A DNA stretch of 64,000 nt from an uncultured Eubacteriales bacterium (GCA_934477125.1 CAKSOL010000008.1:62001-126000), one strand, 5' to 3'. Positions 17,586-26,512 are shown, counted from the stretch's first letter. Translations and numbers: made by a program. The notes: a model not told the origin generated them from the letters alone.

Positions 17586-19028
17586 ATGAGACAGTTGTTT
17601 TATAAACCGGCTAACGGCTGGGTCGGCGATATTATTCCGTTCTTCAAGGACGGCGAGTATAAATTGTTTTATATACACGATTTTCGGAATAATCCTCCCT
17701 GCGACGGCTCATTGCCGTGGTATCTTTTGGGAACGAAAAATTTCGTCGATTTTACCGAGTACGGCGAGGCAATTCCCTGCGGGGATAAAACCGAGCAGGA
17801 CGCATGGGTCTGTACCGGAAGCGTTATTGAAGCCGACGGATTGTACCACATTTTCTATACAGGTATGATGAATGTTCCGGAGCATATGCCGCAGGCGGTT
17901 ATGCATGCCGTCAGTAAGGATTTTGTTAACTGGCAAAAGCATCCGGAGGATACCTTTTTTGCCGATACCTCCTTGTACGAGAAATTCGATTGGCGTGATC
18001 CGTTTGTCTTTTATAACGATGAAGAAAAATGCTGGAATATGCTGGTTACTGCGAAATGCAAGTCGGGATTGGACAGCCGAACGGGCTGCATTGCGCTTTT
18101 GAAATCGAGAGATTTGAGGAAATGGGAAAATAAGGGACCGTTTTACTATCCGGGGTGCTATGCCGCACTTGAATGTCCCGATTTATTTAAAATCGGAGAA
18201 TGGTGGTATTTGGTGTTCTCAACCTTTAACGGCAGAACCTGCACACGCTACCGCATGAGCAAATCTCTTAACGGTCCATGGCTTCAGCCTGCCGTGGATA
18301 CATTTGATACCAGAGCGTTTTATGCTGCAAAAACGGCTTCCGACGGCAAAAGGCGATTTATTTTCGGCTGGAATCCTCCCAGAGGCGCCGAGGGCAATGA
18401 AAGCGATGATGAACCATGGAACTGGGCAGGAAACATCGTTGTTCACGAAATAAAACAGAATCCCGACGGCACTCTCCGCGTTTCCATGCCCGATGAAATT
18501 TTCCGGGAAATGGATTCGGGAAAGGCAATTTGCTGCCGTCCGGCTGCAGGGAAATGGACGTGTTATGAGGGAAAATACAGCGGCGATGCCGGCGAGAGCT
18601 ATGCCTGTATCCTTTCCGAGGAGCCGATGGCTGATAACTGTATGATTACTGCGGATTTTTCCTTTTCAAGTGACAGTACGGCTCTCGGTATGCTGATTCG
18701 TACCGATAATTTGCTGAAAAAGGGATATCTTCTTTCGGTAAGACCGAAAAAATCGCGGATAACCTTTGGAAAGTTCCCTGAAGCATGGTGCGAGCCTCAT
18801 CCGTTTTCAATGGAGCGGACAGCTGAAATTAAGGAAAACCAAAGCCATACGTTAAAGGTATTGATAAGGGAATCCATCGCAGCGTTTTATCTCGACGATC
18901 AAGCCGCACTTTCCGTCAGAATGTTTCAGTACAAGGACGGGCTGCTTGGTTTCTTTGCCGAAAACGGGAAAGTTGTTTTCAGCAATATAAAGCAATACAA
19001 ATTTACTGATAACGGAGAAATATTATGA
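17586..19028 (+). CDS. GH32-like five-bladed propeller glycosidase with C-terminal beta-sandwich
   Basis: ATG 17586 follows AAAAGGGGGATAGA; TTG 17562 is in frame but has no ribosome binding site. The 480-residue product keeps the three GH32 landmarks in order: an N-terminal Asp in ANGWVGDIIPFF (D15, replacing the usual WMNDPNG), the R-D-P motif in DWRDPFVFYN (D138) and the E-C motif in ALECPDLFKIG (E196). The last 150 residues form the small GH32 beta-sandwich. Classical members release fructose; the altered first motif suggests a different substrate, and related uncharacterised proteins exist in gut Clostridia. No signal peptide: cytoplasmic. It overlaps the next gene by four bases (ATGA), implying translational coupling. 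Confidence 0.65.
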   Translation: MRQLFYKPANGWVGDIIPFFKDGEYKLFYIHDFRNNPPCDGSLPWYLLGTKNFVDFTEYGEAIPCGDKTEQDAWVCTGSVIEADGLYHIFYTGMMNVPEHMPQAVMHAVSKDFVNWQKHPEDTFFADTSLYEKFDWRDPFVFYNDEEKCWNMLVTAKCKSGLDSRTGCIALLKSRDLRKWENKGPFYYPGCYAALECPDLFKIGEWWYLVFSTFNGRTCTRYRMSKSLNGPWLQPAVDTFDTRAFYAAKTASDGKRRFIFGWNPPRGAEGNESDDEPWNWAGNIVVHEIKQNPDGTLRVSMPDEIFREMDSGKAICCRPAAGKWTCYEGKYSGDAGESYACILSEEPMADNCMITADFSFSSDSTALGMLIRTDNLLKKGYLLSVRPKKSRITFGKFPEAWCEPHPFSMERTAEIKENQSHTLKVLIRESIAAFYLDDQAALSVRMFQYKDGLLGFFAENGKVVFSNIKQYKFTDNGEIL

Positions 19029-21355
19029 AATGGAATAGAATACAGGGGCGAACCCTGCCCTTAATGGGAAAGAACGGCACCCGCCTTACAGAGTCTCCCG
19101 CTCACAGGGAAATTGCCCGCAGGGCTGCGGCTGAGGGTACGGTGCTCCTGAAAAACGACGGCGGTATTCTGCCGCTCAAGTCCGGAGATACCGTTGCACT
19201 GTTCGGCATTGCCTGCGCGGATTACCTGAAAGGCGGAGAGGGCAGCGGAAACGTTACCGTAAGCCATATTCTTCAGCCTGCCGATATGCTTGAAAAAGCT
19301 GAGGATGAGGGACTTGTTTCCTGCCACCGTCCGTTAATCGAATTTTACCGTCATCACGCAAAGCAGCAGCACGACTGCGGTCACCGTTCGGGCTATACGT
19401 TTGAACCGGAGGTTCCTGAGGATATGCTCAGAAGCGCGGCGGAAAGCTGTTCAAAGGCGATAATATTCATCAACCGCACCTCTACCGAAAACGACGATGT
19501 AACCACAGCCGAATATTACCTGAAGAAAACCGAAAAAGCATTGATTGAGCGCGTTTCGGCGGCTTTTTCCGGAGTTGTTCTCGTGCTGAACGTCGGTATG
19601 GTTATGGATTTGAGCTATGCGGCGCATAACGATAAAATTCAGGGAATCGTTCTGGCGTATCAGGGCGGCAACGAGGGAGCCGGGGTATTGGCGGATATTC
19701 TTCTCGGAAAAATAAATCCCTCCGGTAAAACGGTTGATACCTGGGCTGAAAGCTATGAGGATTACCCGTCCTCGCCGTTTTATAACAATTCCCGCGTAAA
19801 CGTTGAATACTGCGAGGACATTTTTGTCGGCTACCGATATTTTGAAACCGTTCCCGGAGCCGCCGAAAGGGTGCTTTACCCATTTGGCTACGGACTTTCC
19901 TACACGACCTTCAGCTGTAAATATTCCTTTTCGGTCACGGATGATACCGTAAGCGTTAAAGCGGTAATTAAAAATACGGGCAGCGCTGCGGGAAAGGAGG
20001 TCGTTCAGATTTATTCGGCGTCTCCCAAGGGAAAGCTGGATAAGCCTGCGAGGGAGCTGAGGGCGTTTGCCAAGAGCCGGCTGCTCGCTCCCGGAAAATC
20101 GCAGACGATTGTTCTTTCGTTTAAAACCGAACAGATGGCGTCCTACGATGAGGAAACGGCGGCATATATCCTTGAGGGCGGCATATATACGATTTTTGCC
20201 GGAAACGATGTCCGCTCGGCGTCCGAGGTAGGAACTCTTGAGTTTGAGGAAACGGTTGTTAAAAAGCTGAAGAACCGCTGCGTGCCGCATAAGCTTTCAA
20301 AGCGTATGAAATCCGACGGTTCGTTTGAGGAGTGTGCCGTTTCCGAGTATGAGCCGCTGCTTGATACAAGCGGCTGGGGCGACGATAAATACTGGAAATA
20401 CCGCTATACCCATCTGCTTGAGGGCGAGCCGAAAAAATACGATTACAGAAATCTTCCGTATGACGGCGATGTAATCAGGCTGATTGACGTTGCCGAGGGC
20501 AGAAACACGCTGGATGAGATGGTGGCGCAGTTCAATATTTATGACCTTATCGGTCTGACCCACGGCTGCCCGAACGCAATGCTGGCAAATACCTGCGGCA
20601 TAGGCGGACTTCCGGAATATGGCGTTCCGGCTCCTATGACTGCCGACGGTCCTGCCGGAGTGCGGTTCGGCGCAGATGTCGGAACAACCTCGGTAGCGTT
20701 TCCCTGCTGCACAATGACGGCTTCAACCTGGAATACCGAAATTGCGGAGGCTGCCGCGGAGGCAGGAGCGGAGGAAGCGGCTGAAAATCAGTTCGGCATC
20801 TGGCTTACTCCGGCTATGAATATCCATAGGAATTTCCTTTGCGGAAGAAATTTTGAGTATTTCTCCGAGGATCCGCTCATTGCCGGAAAAATGGCAGCCG
20901 CAGTTGTCCGCGGAATACAGTCGAAGGGAATTTCGGCGTGTATAAAACATTTCGCCTGCAACAACAAGGAGGATAACCGCTATGAGTCCGATTCGATAGT
21001 CAGCGAGCGCGCCCTGCGCGAAATATACCTGAAAGGCTTTGAAATAGCAGTCGGCGAGGGCAAGCCGCTTTGCGTAATGACGTCGTATAACAGACTGAAC
21101 GGGCGCTATTCGCCTGAAAACGCCGATTTGATTAACGGTATTCTGCGCGGAGAATGGGGCTATTCCGGACTGGTTATTTCCGATTGGGGCAGCCGCTCGG
21201 AAATCTACCGCGATATTTTGGCGGGAAGCAATATTCATATGCCCTTTACTCAGCCCGAGCACCTCTGCAAGGCCTTGGAGCAGGGCTTGATTACCCGCGA
21301 AATGCTTGTTGAAAACGCAAAACAGATTATGAGCTTTATTCTTAAACTCAGTTAA
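19025..21355 (+). CDS. GH3 beta-glycosidase with permuted domain order
   Basis: The 776-residue protein has GH3 domains in rearranged order: the alpha/beta sandwich normally at the C-terminus comes first (about 25-300, EGTVLLKNDGGILPL), then an FnIII-like domain (about 300-400), then the TIM barrel (about 490-776). The nucleophile lies in GLVISDWGS (D720), and substrate-binding motifs such as MTADGPAGVRF and CIKHFACNNKE are present. This swapped layout is known from rumen bacterial beta-glucosidases of Ruminococcus and Butyrivibrio. No signal peptide. It probably removes terminal beta-linked glucose or xylose from imported oligosaccharides. The four-base overlap with the GH32-like gene implies co-translation. 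Confidence 0.9.
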   Translation: MKWNRIQGRTLPLMGKNGTRLTESPAHREIARRAAAEGTVLLKNDGGILPLKSGDTVALFGIACADYLKGGEGSGNVTVSHILQPADMLEKAEDEGLVSCHRPLIEFYRHHAKQQHDCGHRSGYTFEPEVPEDMLRSAAESCSKAIIFINRTSTENDDVTTAEYYLKKTEKALIERVSAAFSGVVLVLNVGMVMDLSYAAHNDKIQGIVLAYQGGNEGAGVLADILLGKINPSGKTVDTWAESYEDYPSSPFYNNSRVNVEYCEDIFVGYRYFETVPGAAERVLYPFGYGLSYTTFSCKYSFSVTDDTVSVKAVIKNTGSAAGKEVVQIYSASPKGKLDKPARELRAFAKSRLLAPGKSQTIVLSFKTEQMASYDEETAAYILEGGIYTIFAGNDVRSASEVGTLEFEETVVKKLKNRCVPHKLSKRMKSDGSFEECAVSEYEPLLDTSGWGDDKYWKYRYTHLLEGEPKKYDYRNLPYDGDVIRLIDVAEGRNTLDEMVAQFNIYDLIGLTHGCPNAMLANTCGIGGLPEYGVPAPMTADGPAGVRFGADVGTTSVAFPCCTMTASTWNTEIAEAAAEAGAEEAAENQFGIWLTPAMNIHRNFLCGRNFEYFSEDPLIAGKMAAAVVRGIQSKGISACIKHFACNNKEDNRYESDSIVSERALREIYLKGFEIAVGEGKPLCVMTSYNRLNGRYSPENADLINGILRGEWGYSGLVISDWGSRSEIYRDILAGSNIHMPFTQPEHLCKALEQGLITREMLVENAKQIMSFILKLS

Positions 21356-21375
21356 GCATCTTAGGAGAGAAAAAT

Positions 21376-22032
21376 ATGGAGCTTGAAAAACTTAAAATCA
21401 ACTTTTTGGGAGACAGTATAACGGTAGGAATAGGCGCGTCGTCGCCGGAAAAGGGCTTTGTTTCCCTGATTGCGCAGAAAACCGGCGCCGTCTGCAATAA
21501 CTACGGCATAAGCGGCTCGCGGATAGCAAAGCAGAAGGACCATTTTTACGAGTGGGAGGAGTCCGACGACTATTTCAATTTGAGGGTTGCCGATATGGAA
21601 AAGGACGCCGACGTTGTTATAGTTTTCGGCGGCACCAATGACCAGGGTCACGGCGACGCGCCGCTCGGAAAGCCCGGCAGCCGCGATGAGGGAACCTTTC
21701 GCGGAGCGCTCAATGTGTTATGCGAAAATCTGATTAACGCTTTTCCGAAAGCCAGAATTGCATTTATAACTCCGCTGCACAGGCTTAACGAGGACGCTGA
21801 CTGGAACAGCTTCGGCGTAAGAAATGCAGCGCCGCTTTCGGGATACTGCGATATTATCAAGGAAATCTGCCCGAAATACAGTATTCCTGTGTTTGACGCT
21901 TATTCGGAGCTCGGAATAAATCCGGTTTTCGAGGTTCAGAAGGAGATTTATATGCCGGACGGACTTCATCCGAGCGATAACGGTCACGAAAGGTTAGCGG
22001 ATTATATTATTTCAAAGCTGAAAGCAATGTGA
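21376..22032 (+). CDS. SGNH/GDSL-family esterase, cytoplasmic
   Basis: The 218-residue protein is a compact SGNH hydrolase: block I NFLGDSITVG with catalytic S14, the oxyanion Gly in block II (NNYGISGSR), block III VVIFGGTNDQ, and the C-terminal D-x-x-H pair in PDGLHPSD (D195, H198). Such enzymes often remove acetyl groups from plant polysaccharide fragments. No signal peptide, so it would act on imported oligosaccharides. The start follows TTAGGAGAGAAAAAT, about 20 bases after the GH3 gene. A second, more distant SGNH protein lies two genes downstream. Confidence 0.85.
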   Translation: MELEKLKINFLGDSITVGIGASSPEKGFVSLIAQKTGAVCNNYGISGSRIAKQKDHFYEWEESDDYFNLRVADMEKDADVVIVFGGTNDQGHGDAPLGKPGSRDEGTFRGALNVLCENLINAFPKARIAFITPLHRLNEDADWNSFGVRNAAPLSGYCDIIKEICPKYSIPVFDAYSELGINPVFEVQKEIYMPDGLHPSDNGHERLADYIISKLKAM

Positions 22033-22042
22033 GGTAACCGAT

Positions 22043-22777
22043 ATGGAAAAAATCACCTCGGAATGGAACGGCTTTAGGTCGGAAATATTTGAATTCAACG
22101 GGCAGAAGGCAACGGTTATTTTCCCGGAAAATCCCTTAAAGGAGAAAAAATGGCTCTTTAAAACGGAATATCTCGACGCATTTCCGTCCTTTGAGCTTGA
22201 AATGCTGAAAAGGGGTTATTTTGTTGCGAATATAGAAAATGAAACGCGCTGGGGTGCGGAAAATGATACGCGTCGGCAAATCGAATTTGCAAAGCTTCTG
22301 CAAAAGGAGTACGGCTTTAACGAAAAATGTATTCCGGTAGGAATGAGCTGCGGCGGAATGCAGGCGGTATATATCGCGGCAAAGGCTCCGCAGCTGATTG
22401 CGGGTCTTTATCTGGACGCGCCGGTTATGAATCTGCTTTCCTGTCCCTGCGGAATAGGTAAGGCTAAGGACACGCTGGGCGCCGGATACCGGGAATACGT
22501 TGAGGCGACGGGCGGCTCTGTTTCGGAGCTGATAAATTACAGAAATCACCCGATTGACTGTGCGGACGCTCTGATTGAAAACAGCATACCGGTTTTTCTG
22601 GTCTGTGGAGACAGCGACGAGGTTGTTCCCTATGAGGAAAACGGCAAAATATTATATGAGAAATACCTGGATAGCGGCAAGGATATTACTTTGGTTTTAA
22701 AGCCCGGCTGCAATCATCATCCTCACGGTCTGCCCGATAACTCGCAGCTTATTGACTTTGCCGGGAGAGTGTATTAA
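22043..22777 (+). CDS. Alpha/beta-hydrolase fold esterase
   Basis: The 244-residue product has the nucleophile elbow G-x-S-x-G in PVGMSCGGMQ (S102), a late strand carrying an acidic residue (FLVCGDSDEVVPY) and a His-rich motif near the end (KPGCNHHPHGL) that would supply the catalytic His. No export signal. Placement between two SGNH hydrolases suggests a role as carbohydrate esterase, for example removal of acetyl or aromatic acyl groups, but the acyl substrate cannot be read from sequence. GAGGTAACCGAT precedes the ATG and the gap to the previous stop is about 10 bases. Confidence 0.7.
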   Translation: MEKITSEWNGFRSEIFEFNGQKATVIFPENPLKEKKWLFKTEYLDAFPSFELEMLKRGYFVANIENETRWGAENDTRRQIEFAKLLQKEYGFNEKCIPVGMSCGGMQAVYIAAKAPQLIAGLYLDAPVMNLLSCPCGIGKAKDTLGAGYREYVEATGGSVSELINYRNHPIDCADALIENSIPVFLVCGDSDEVVPYEENGKILYEKYLDSGKDITLVLKPGCNHHPHGLPDNSQLIDFAGRVY

Positions 22778-22809
22778 AATAAGGGCAAATCGGAAAGGAG
22801 CGGTTTTTT

Positions 22810-23427
22810 GTGTTGAACGGTTTTACATATCAGCCTGAGCCTGCGGAAAATAAGCTGGAAACCTTTGAATGGGATAATTTTTGGATAGAGCAGGCGCCCG
22901 ATACAAAAACGGACAGAATTTTTTATATCGGAGACTCAATATCCTGCGGTATTCGCCGCTTTGCGACCGAGTGTTCAAAGGGCAGTCTGCTGTTTGATAA
23001 CTTCGGAACGTCAAAGGCGCTTGATAATCCGTATTTCAAGCCGTCGGTTGAATTATATTCAAGAGAAACCGGAAGCGCAAGAGCGGTTCTTTTCAATAAC
23101 GGACTTCACGGCTGGCATTTGAACGACGCCGAATATTCGGCGGCTTACCGCGAAATGCTGGATTTTCTGTTGAAACAGTTTCCGCAAAGACCTGTATACC
23201 CTGTGCTTACAACCGCCGTTGAGGATAAGGCTCAATGCGGCAGGGTTATAGCCCGGAATAAGGAAGTAATGTCAATCGCCGCTGAATACGGTCTGCCCGT
23301 AATCGATTTGTTTGAGCCGTCGGTAAGGTTTCAAAATTTGCTGATGTCTGACGGCGTGCATTTCAGCGATGAGGGATGCAGAATATTGGCGGATGTTATT
23401 GTGAAATTTCTGGAGAATAACCTTTAA
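22810..23427 (+). CDS. SGNH/GDSL-family hydrolase (second copy, divergent)
   Basis: The 205-residue product has block I FYIGDSISCG (S43), a block III-like FNNGLHGWH in place of the usual G-x-N-D, and the D-x-x-H pair SDGVHFSD (D181, H184). The start codon is GTG 22810, with AAAGGAG ending nine bases upstream; TTG immediately follows, so either could be used. It is the last gene of the cytoplasmic hydrolase run and is followed by hairpins and a strong terminator. Probably a carbohydrate esterase, but the altered block III means the specificity may differ from the first SGNH enzyme. Confidence 0.7.
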   Translation: MLNGFTYQPEPAENKLETFEWDNFWIEQAPDTKTDRIFYIGDSISCGIRRFATECSKGSLLFDNFGTSKALDNPYFKPSVELYSRETGSARAVLFNNGLHGWHLNDAEYSAAYREMLDFLLKQFPQRPVYPVLTTAVEDKAQCGRVIARNKEVMSIAAEYGLPVIDLFEPSVRFQNLLMSDGVHFSDEGCRILADVIVKFLENNL

Positions 23428-23441
23428 TTTTGAAAGGTTAT
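23417..23441 (+). other. Hairpin overlapping the stop codon of the last hydrolase gene
   Basis: ATAACCTTT pairs perfectly with AAAGGTTAT (9 bp, 7-nt loop); the TAA stop lies at the edge of the stem. It may protect the 3' end of the operon message. The stronger terminator is about 75 bases downstream. Confidence 0.45.
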
Positions 23442-23513
23442 CCGAAATTCTTTCCGCGGCGGTGAAAATGTGACTTAATGAGACTGTTTCCTGCCGTTTT
23501 AGGTCAAATAAGC

Positions 23514-23547
23514 AGCGCCGGCTCTCAATGTTCTGAGAGCCGGCGCT
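23514..23547. terminator. Bidirectional terminator between convergent operons
   Basis: Perfect 14-bp stem (AGCGCCGGCTCTCA and its complement) with a 6-nt loop, followed by TGATTTTA on the plus strand. It lies between the hydrolase operon and the convergent transporter operon and could end both. Confidence 0.85.
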
Positions 23548-23552
23548 TGATT

Positions 23553-24122
23553 TTAACAGTCTGAAATTTTTATCTCTTTTGCTCCGAGCAGTTCTGCCTC
23601 GGCGGGGGAATGGCTGACCATAATCAGCGTTCTGCCGGAAAGCTGCTCAGAAATATATCGGGCGGCGGCAGAAACGTTTTCGGCGTCAAGACCCGTAAAC
23701 GGCTCGTCGAGCAGGAGAACATCAAAATCGGCGCAAAGCGCGCGGGCAATCGCCGCCCTGCGTCTCATCCCTCCCGAAAGCGCCGCAGGCTCTGAACCGA
23801 AAGCGTCGCCTATATTAAGCGCCTCAAGGTGCTTAACGGCGGTTTTTTTATTTCCTCCGACCAAAAGGCAGTTATCGAGTATGCTCAAAAACGGCAGCAG
23901 CCTGTCCTCTTGAAAAACCGCCGAAAAGCGCGTGTTTTCCGGTAAAGCCATACTTCCGCTCTGCGGAATTTCAAGCCCTGAAATCAGCCGCAGCAGGGTG
24001 GTTTTTCCGAGTCCGCTTTCCCCCGAAAGGCAAATTCTTGAGCCCGCCGGAATACTGAGCGAGAAATTCCGGAATATCTGTTTTTCGCCGTAGGCAAAGC
24101 AGAGGTTCTCAATTTTTATCAT
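23553..24122 (-). CDS. ABC transporter ATP-binding protein (nitrate/sulfonate/taurine type)
   Basis: The 189-residue ATPase has Walker A GESGLGKTTLL, signature LSGGMRRRAAIARAL and Walker B VLLLDEPFTGLD followed by a switch His in MVSHSP. ATG 24122 is preferred over TTG 24128 because GAGG lies seven bases before it. It overlaps the end of the permease gene by 14 bases. It is shorter than typical SsuB/TauB proteins (about 250), ending soon after the switch region. It would energise import of a small anion or organic compound together with the permease and binding lipoprotein encoded just upstream. The substrate is not deducible. Confidence 0.85.
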   Translation of the reverse strand: MIKIENLCFAYGEKQIFRNFSLSIPAGSRICLSGESGLGKTTLLRLISGLEIPQSGSMALPENTRFSAVFQEDRLLPFLSILDNCLLVGGNKKTAVKHLEALNIGDAFGSEPAALSGGMRRRAAIARALCADFDVLLLDEPFTGLDAENVSAAARYISEQLSGRTLIMVSHSPAEAELLGAKEIKISDC

Positions 24123-24861
24123 TTTCAAACCTCCTCAGCGCCCGTTTCATAAGCCGCTCAAGCAGCAGCGACAGCAGCGCAACAACCGCCGTAAGCGCGA
24201 AAACCTGCGGCGTTTCGAGATAAAGCTTGGCGTCCTGGAGCATACCTCCGAGCGACCCCTCCGGACGGCAGATAACCTCCGCCGCAACCCCTGATTTCCA
24301 GGCAAAGCCGAGCGCGGTGGTTGCCGCCGCGGCAAAGGAGGGCAGAAGAAACGGCAGCTGAACACGCAGCAGCGTTTTAAGCGGCGAAAATCTGTAAATC
24401 CGGGCAACCTCCAGATACCGGCGGTCAATCTGAGCCATTCCGCTTTCAACATTCAGCCATATTATCGGCAGAACCATCAGAAAACAAATGAAAACCGGTA
24501 AATATGAGCTTTTTATCCATACCAGCGCAAGAATTATAAAGGACGCCACAGGAACCGCCCTGACAAGGTGCAGAACAGGCGAAAAAATCGCCCTGAAAAC
24601 CGCAAATTTATAGGATAGAAGTCCCCCGATAAAGCCTATCGCAATACCGGCGGCATACCCTGCGCATATGCGGAGCAGGGAAAACAGAACCGCCTTTAAA
24701 AATTTCTGCGTCGGCAGCATTTCCAGTAAAGCCGAAAATGCGGCTGCCGGGCGGGGAATTAAAATTTCCTTGTCCGCAGCAGCCGCCGCAAGCTGCCATA
24801 CTGCGAGCCAGAGCAGCAGTACGGCGGCGTTTTTCAGTATTTTTTTAAAATTATTTCGCAT
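24109..24861 (-). CDS. ABC transporter permease (SsuC/TauC-like)
   Basis: Start at ATG 24861 (MRNNFKKILK) overlaps the stop of the binding-protein gene by 11 bases; a longer frame to 24918 would lie wholly inside that gene. The 250-residue product has about six hydrophobic helices and the EAA-loop region (YLEVARIYRFSPLKTLLRVQLPFLLPS) of the SsuC/TauC/NrtB permease group. It would form the membrane channel for the transporter with the ATPase at 23553-24122. Overlapping genes on both sides indicate one transcript and coupled translation. Confidence 0.85.
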   Translation of the reverse strand: MRNNFKKILKNAAVLLLWLAVWQLAAAAADKEILIPRPAAAFSALLEMLPTQKFLKAVLFSLLRICAGYAAGIAIGFIGGLLSYKFAVFRAIFSPVLHLVRAVPVASFIILALVWIKSSYLPVFICFLMVLPIIWLNVESGMAQIDRRYLEVARIYRFSPLKTLLRVQLPFLLPSFAAAATTALGFAWKSGVAAEVICRPEGSLGGMLQDAKLYLETPQVFALTAVVALLSLLLERLMKRALRRFENDKN

Positions 24862-25873
24862 TATAATAGAAGGAATCGTCCGGCAGCTTTCCTCCGACGC
24901 TCGCCGCATTCTTCTCATAGAGGAAGCTGAGATACGCCGAAAGGTCGGTTTTCATTTCCTTGCCGCTTTCAAATACAATATTGCAATAGGGCAGAGCCTT
25001 TTTCGCTATCGGGGCTGCGGCAACGATGCCGTAATTTGCGCAAAGCTCGGCGGCGGTGTCGGGATCGGAGTTTACCGCCTTAACAGAGTCCTCATAATCC
25101 TTCATAAACGCCTTTATGACCTGAGGATTTTTGTCCGCATATTCGCTTCTCGCAACAATGCAGCCCATAACAAGCTTTGTGTCGCTGACCTTTTCCCACT
25201 CTGTGTTGAGGTCAAGAACCGTTTTGGCAGCCGCGTCCTTAACGGTTATGGTCGTTGCAACCGGCTGCGGGGCTATCGCGATAACCTTTTCCCCGGCGGC
25301 AAACTTCGATATAAGCTCCGCCGGCTGACCGACGAATTCAAGCGTAACATCCTCTCCGGGCTTTAAGCCGTTCTTTTCGAGAATGTAATTGATAATGTAT
25401 TCCGGGTTTGCGCCCTTTCCGGTTGAATAAACGGTTTTTCCCTTGAGGTCGGAAATTGTGGCAACCTCCTCGCCCTTTGAAACGAGGGTAAGAACGCCGA
25501 GCGTGTTTACTGCAAGCACCTTTATTCCGCCGTTTGTTTTCTGATAAAGCGTTGAGGCGAGATTTGTTGCAACAGCGGCAATGTCCGCCTCGCCGTTGGT
25601 CAGCTTTGCAACTATTTCATCGTTGCTGCCGACATTCGATATGCTGTAATCGAGAAGTCCCGTCTTTTCCTCCGCCTTTTTCATAAGCGGAGCAAGTCCC
25701 ATTCCGGTAGGACCGTTAAGACCGAATATATTGCACTTAACGTCAAGCTTTTCATATTTCTCTGCGGCAGAGCCGGCAGGCGCGCTGCTTTCTCCCTTTT
25801 CCGCGTTTTTTCCGCAGGCGGAAAGCGCGAAAAGCAATGCTGCCGCCAGCAAAAGACTGATGATTTTTTTCAT
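24851..25873 (-). CDS. ABC transporter substrate-binding lipoprotein (SsuA/NMT1-like)
   Basis: The 340-residue product begins with a lipoprotein signal (LLFALSACGKN; lipobox Cys at 20). The mature domain has the type II periplasmic-binding fold pattern of the SsuA/TauA/NMT1 group (FGLNGPTGMGLAPLMKKAE, NGEADIAAVATNLASTLYQ, LKGKTVYSTGKGANPEYIINYIL). It captures the ligand at the membrane surface for the permease and ATPase that follow. The ligand is unknown; relatives bind sulfonates, pyrimidine precursors or other small molecules. Its ATG overlaps the TGA of the Crp-like regulator gene by four bases, so regulator and transporter are co-expressed. Confidence 0.85.
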   Translation of the reverse strand: MKKIISLLLAAALLFALSACGKNAEKGESSAPAGSAAEKYEKLDVKCNIFGLNGPTGMGLAPLMKKAEEKTGLLDYSISNVGSNDEIVAKLTNGEADIAAVATNLASTLYQKTNGGIKVLAVNTLGVLTLVSKGEEVATISDLKGKTVYSTGKGANPEYIINYILEKNGLKPGEDVTLEFVGQPAELISKFAAGEKVIAIAPQPVATTITVKDAAAKTVLDLNTEWEKVSDTKLVMGCIVARSEYADKNPQVIKAFMKDYEDSVKAVNSDPDTAAELCANYGIVAAAPIAKKALPYCNIVFESGKEMKTDLSAYLSFLYEKNAASVGGKLPDDSFYYNAK

Positions 25874-26496
25874 TTTTTGTTCACCCTTATAATATTATTT
25901 TCCCGAACGATACGTCCGCTTTCCTCAAGAGAGGAGAGACTGCGGTAGAGAGTGGCGCGGGAGAGCCCGGTAAGCCTTGCAAGCAGGGTCATACTTTTCG
26001 GAGCCTCGGCAGCGCCGCTTTCATCGGCTGCGGAGCAAAGATACCTGAACAGGGTTTCCTCCGCGCTCGGACAGGCGATAACGCTCAGCTTTTTGTTGAG
26101 AAAACGTATTTTTTCGGAAAGAAAGGTAATGTAATTAACCGCCGTAACAGGATACTCGGCGAACAGCCTTCTCAGTATATCCTCGGTAATGAAAACTATC
26201 CCGCAGTCGCTGACTGCCGTTACCGAGCTTATATAAGACCCGTCCGCTCCGAAAACCGCCGCCGCGCCGAAGGTCTGCCCGGCGCAGAAACGCTTCATAA
26301 CAACCTCTCCGGCGCCCCCGTCCGAGGCGGAAACGCTCCCCGAAGCGATATAGCCTATCGCCCGCGAAAAATGCTCCCTGTCATAAATGCGCTCGCCCTT
26401 TGAAAAGAATTTCGGCTCCGGAAATTCGGCAACCGCTCTTTCCCTTTCGCAGTTGCTAAGCCCGTTAAGCAGAAACAAATCCTTGCAATCCGTCAT
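25870..26496 (-). CDS. Crp/Fnr-family transcriptional regulator
   Basis: The 208-residue product has an N-terminal cyclic-nucleotide-binding-type jelly roll (FFSKGERIYDREHFSRAIGYIASGSV) and a C-terminal winged helix (KSMTLLARLTGLSRATLYRSLSSLEESGRI). I place the start at ATG 26496 because GAGAGGG lies just before it; the frame continues upstream to ATG 26520 and GTG 26529, but those codons fall in the palindrome at 26513-26528 near the transcription start. No Fnr-type N-terminal Cys cluster is visible. It is first in the operon with the transporter genes and probably autoregulates it. Confidence 0.85.
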   Translation of the reverse strand: MTDCKDLFLLNGLSNCERERAVAEFPEPKFFSKGERIYDREHFSRAIGYIASGSVSASDGGAGEVVMKRFCAGQTFGAAAVFGADGSYISSVTAVSDCGIVFITEDILRRLFAEYPVTAVNYITFLSEKIRFLNKKLSVIACPSAEETLFRYLCSAADESGAAEAPKSMTLLARLTGLSRATLYRSLSSLEESGRIVRENNIIRVNKK

Positions 26497-26512
26497 ATGC
26501 GCCCTCTCAAAT

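Noticed and set aside
19451..20290. 279-codon minus-strand open frame inside the GH3 gene
   Set aside because: It mirrors a well-supported GH3 coding frame, lacks a ribosome binding site and shows no recognisable domain; similar long antisense frames occur opposite many GC-rich genes here.
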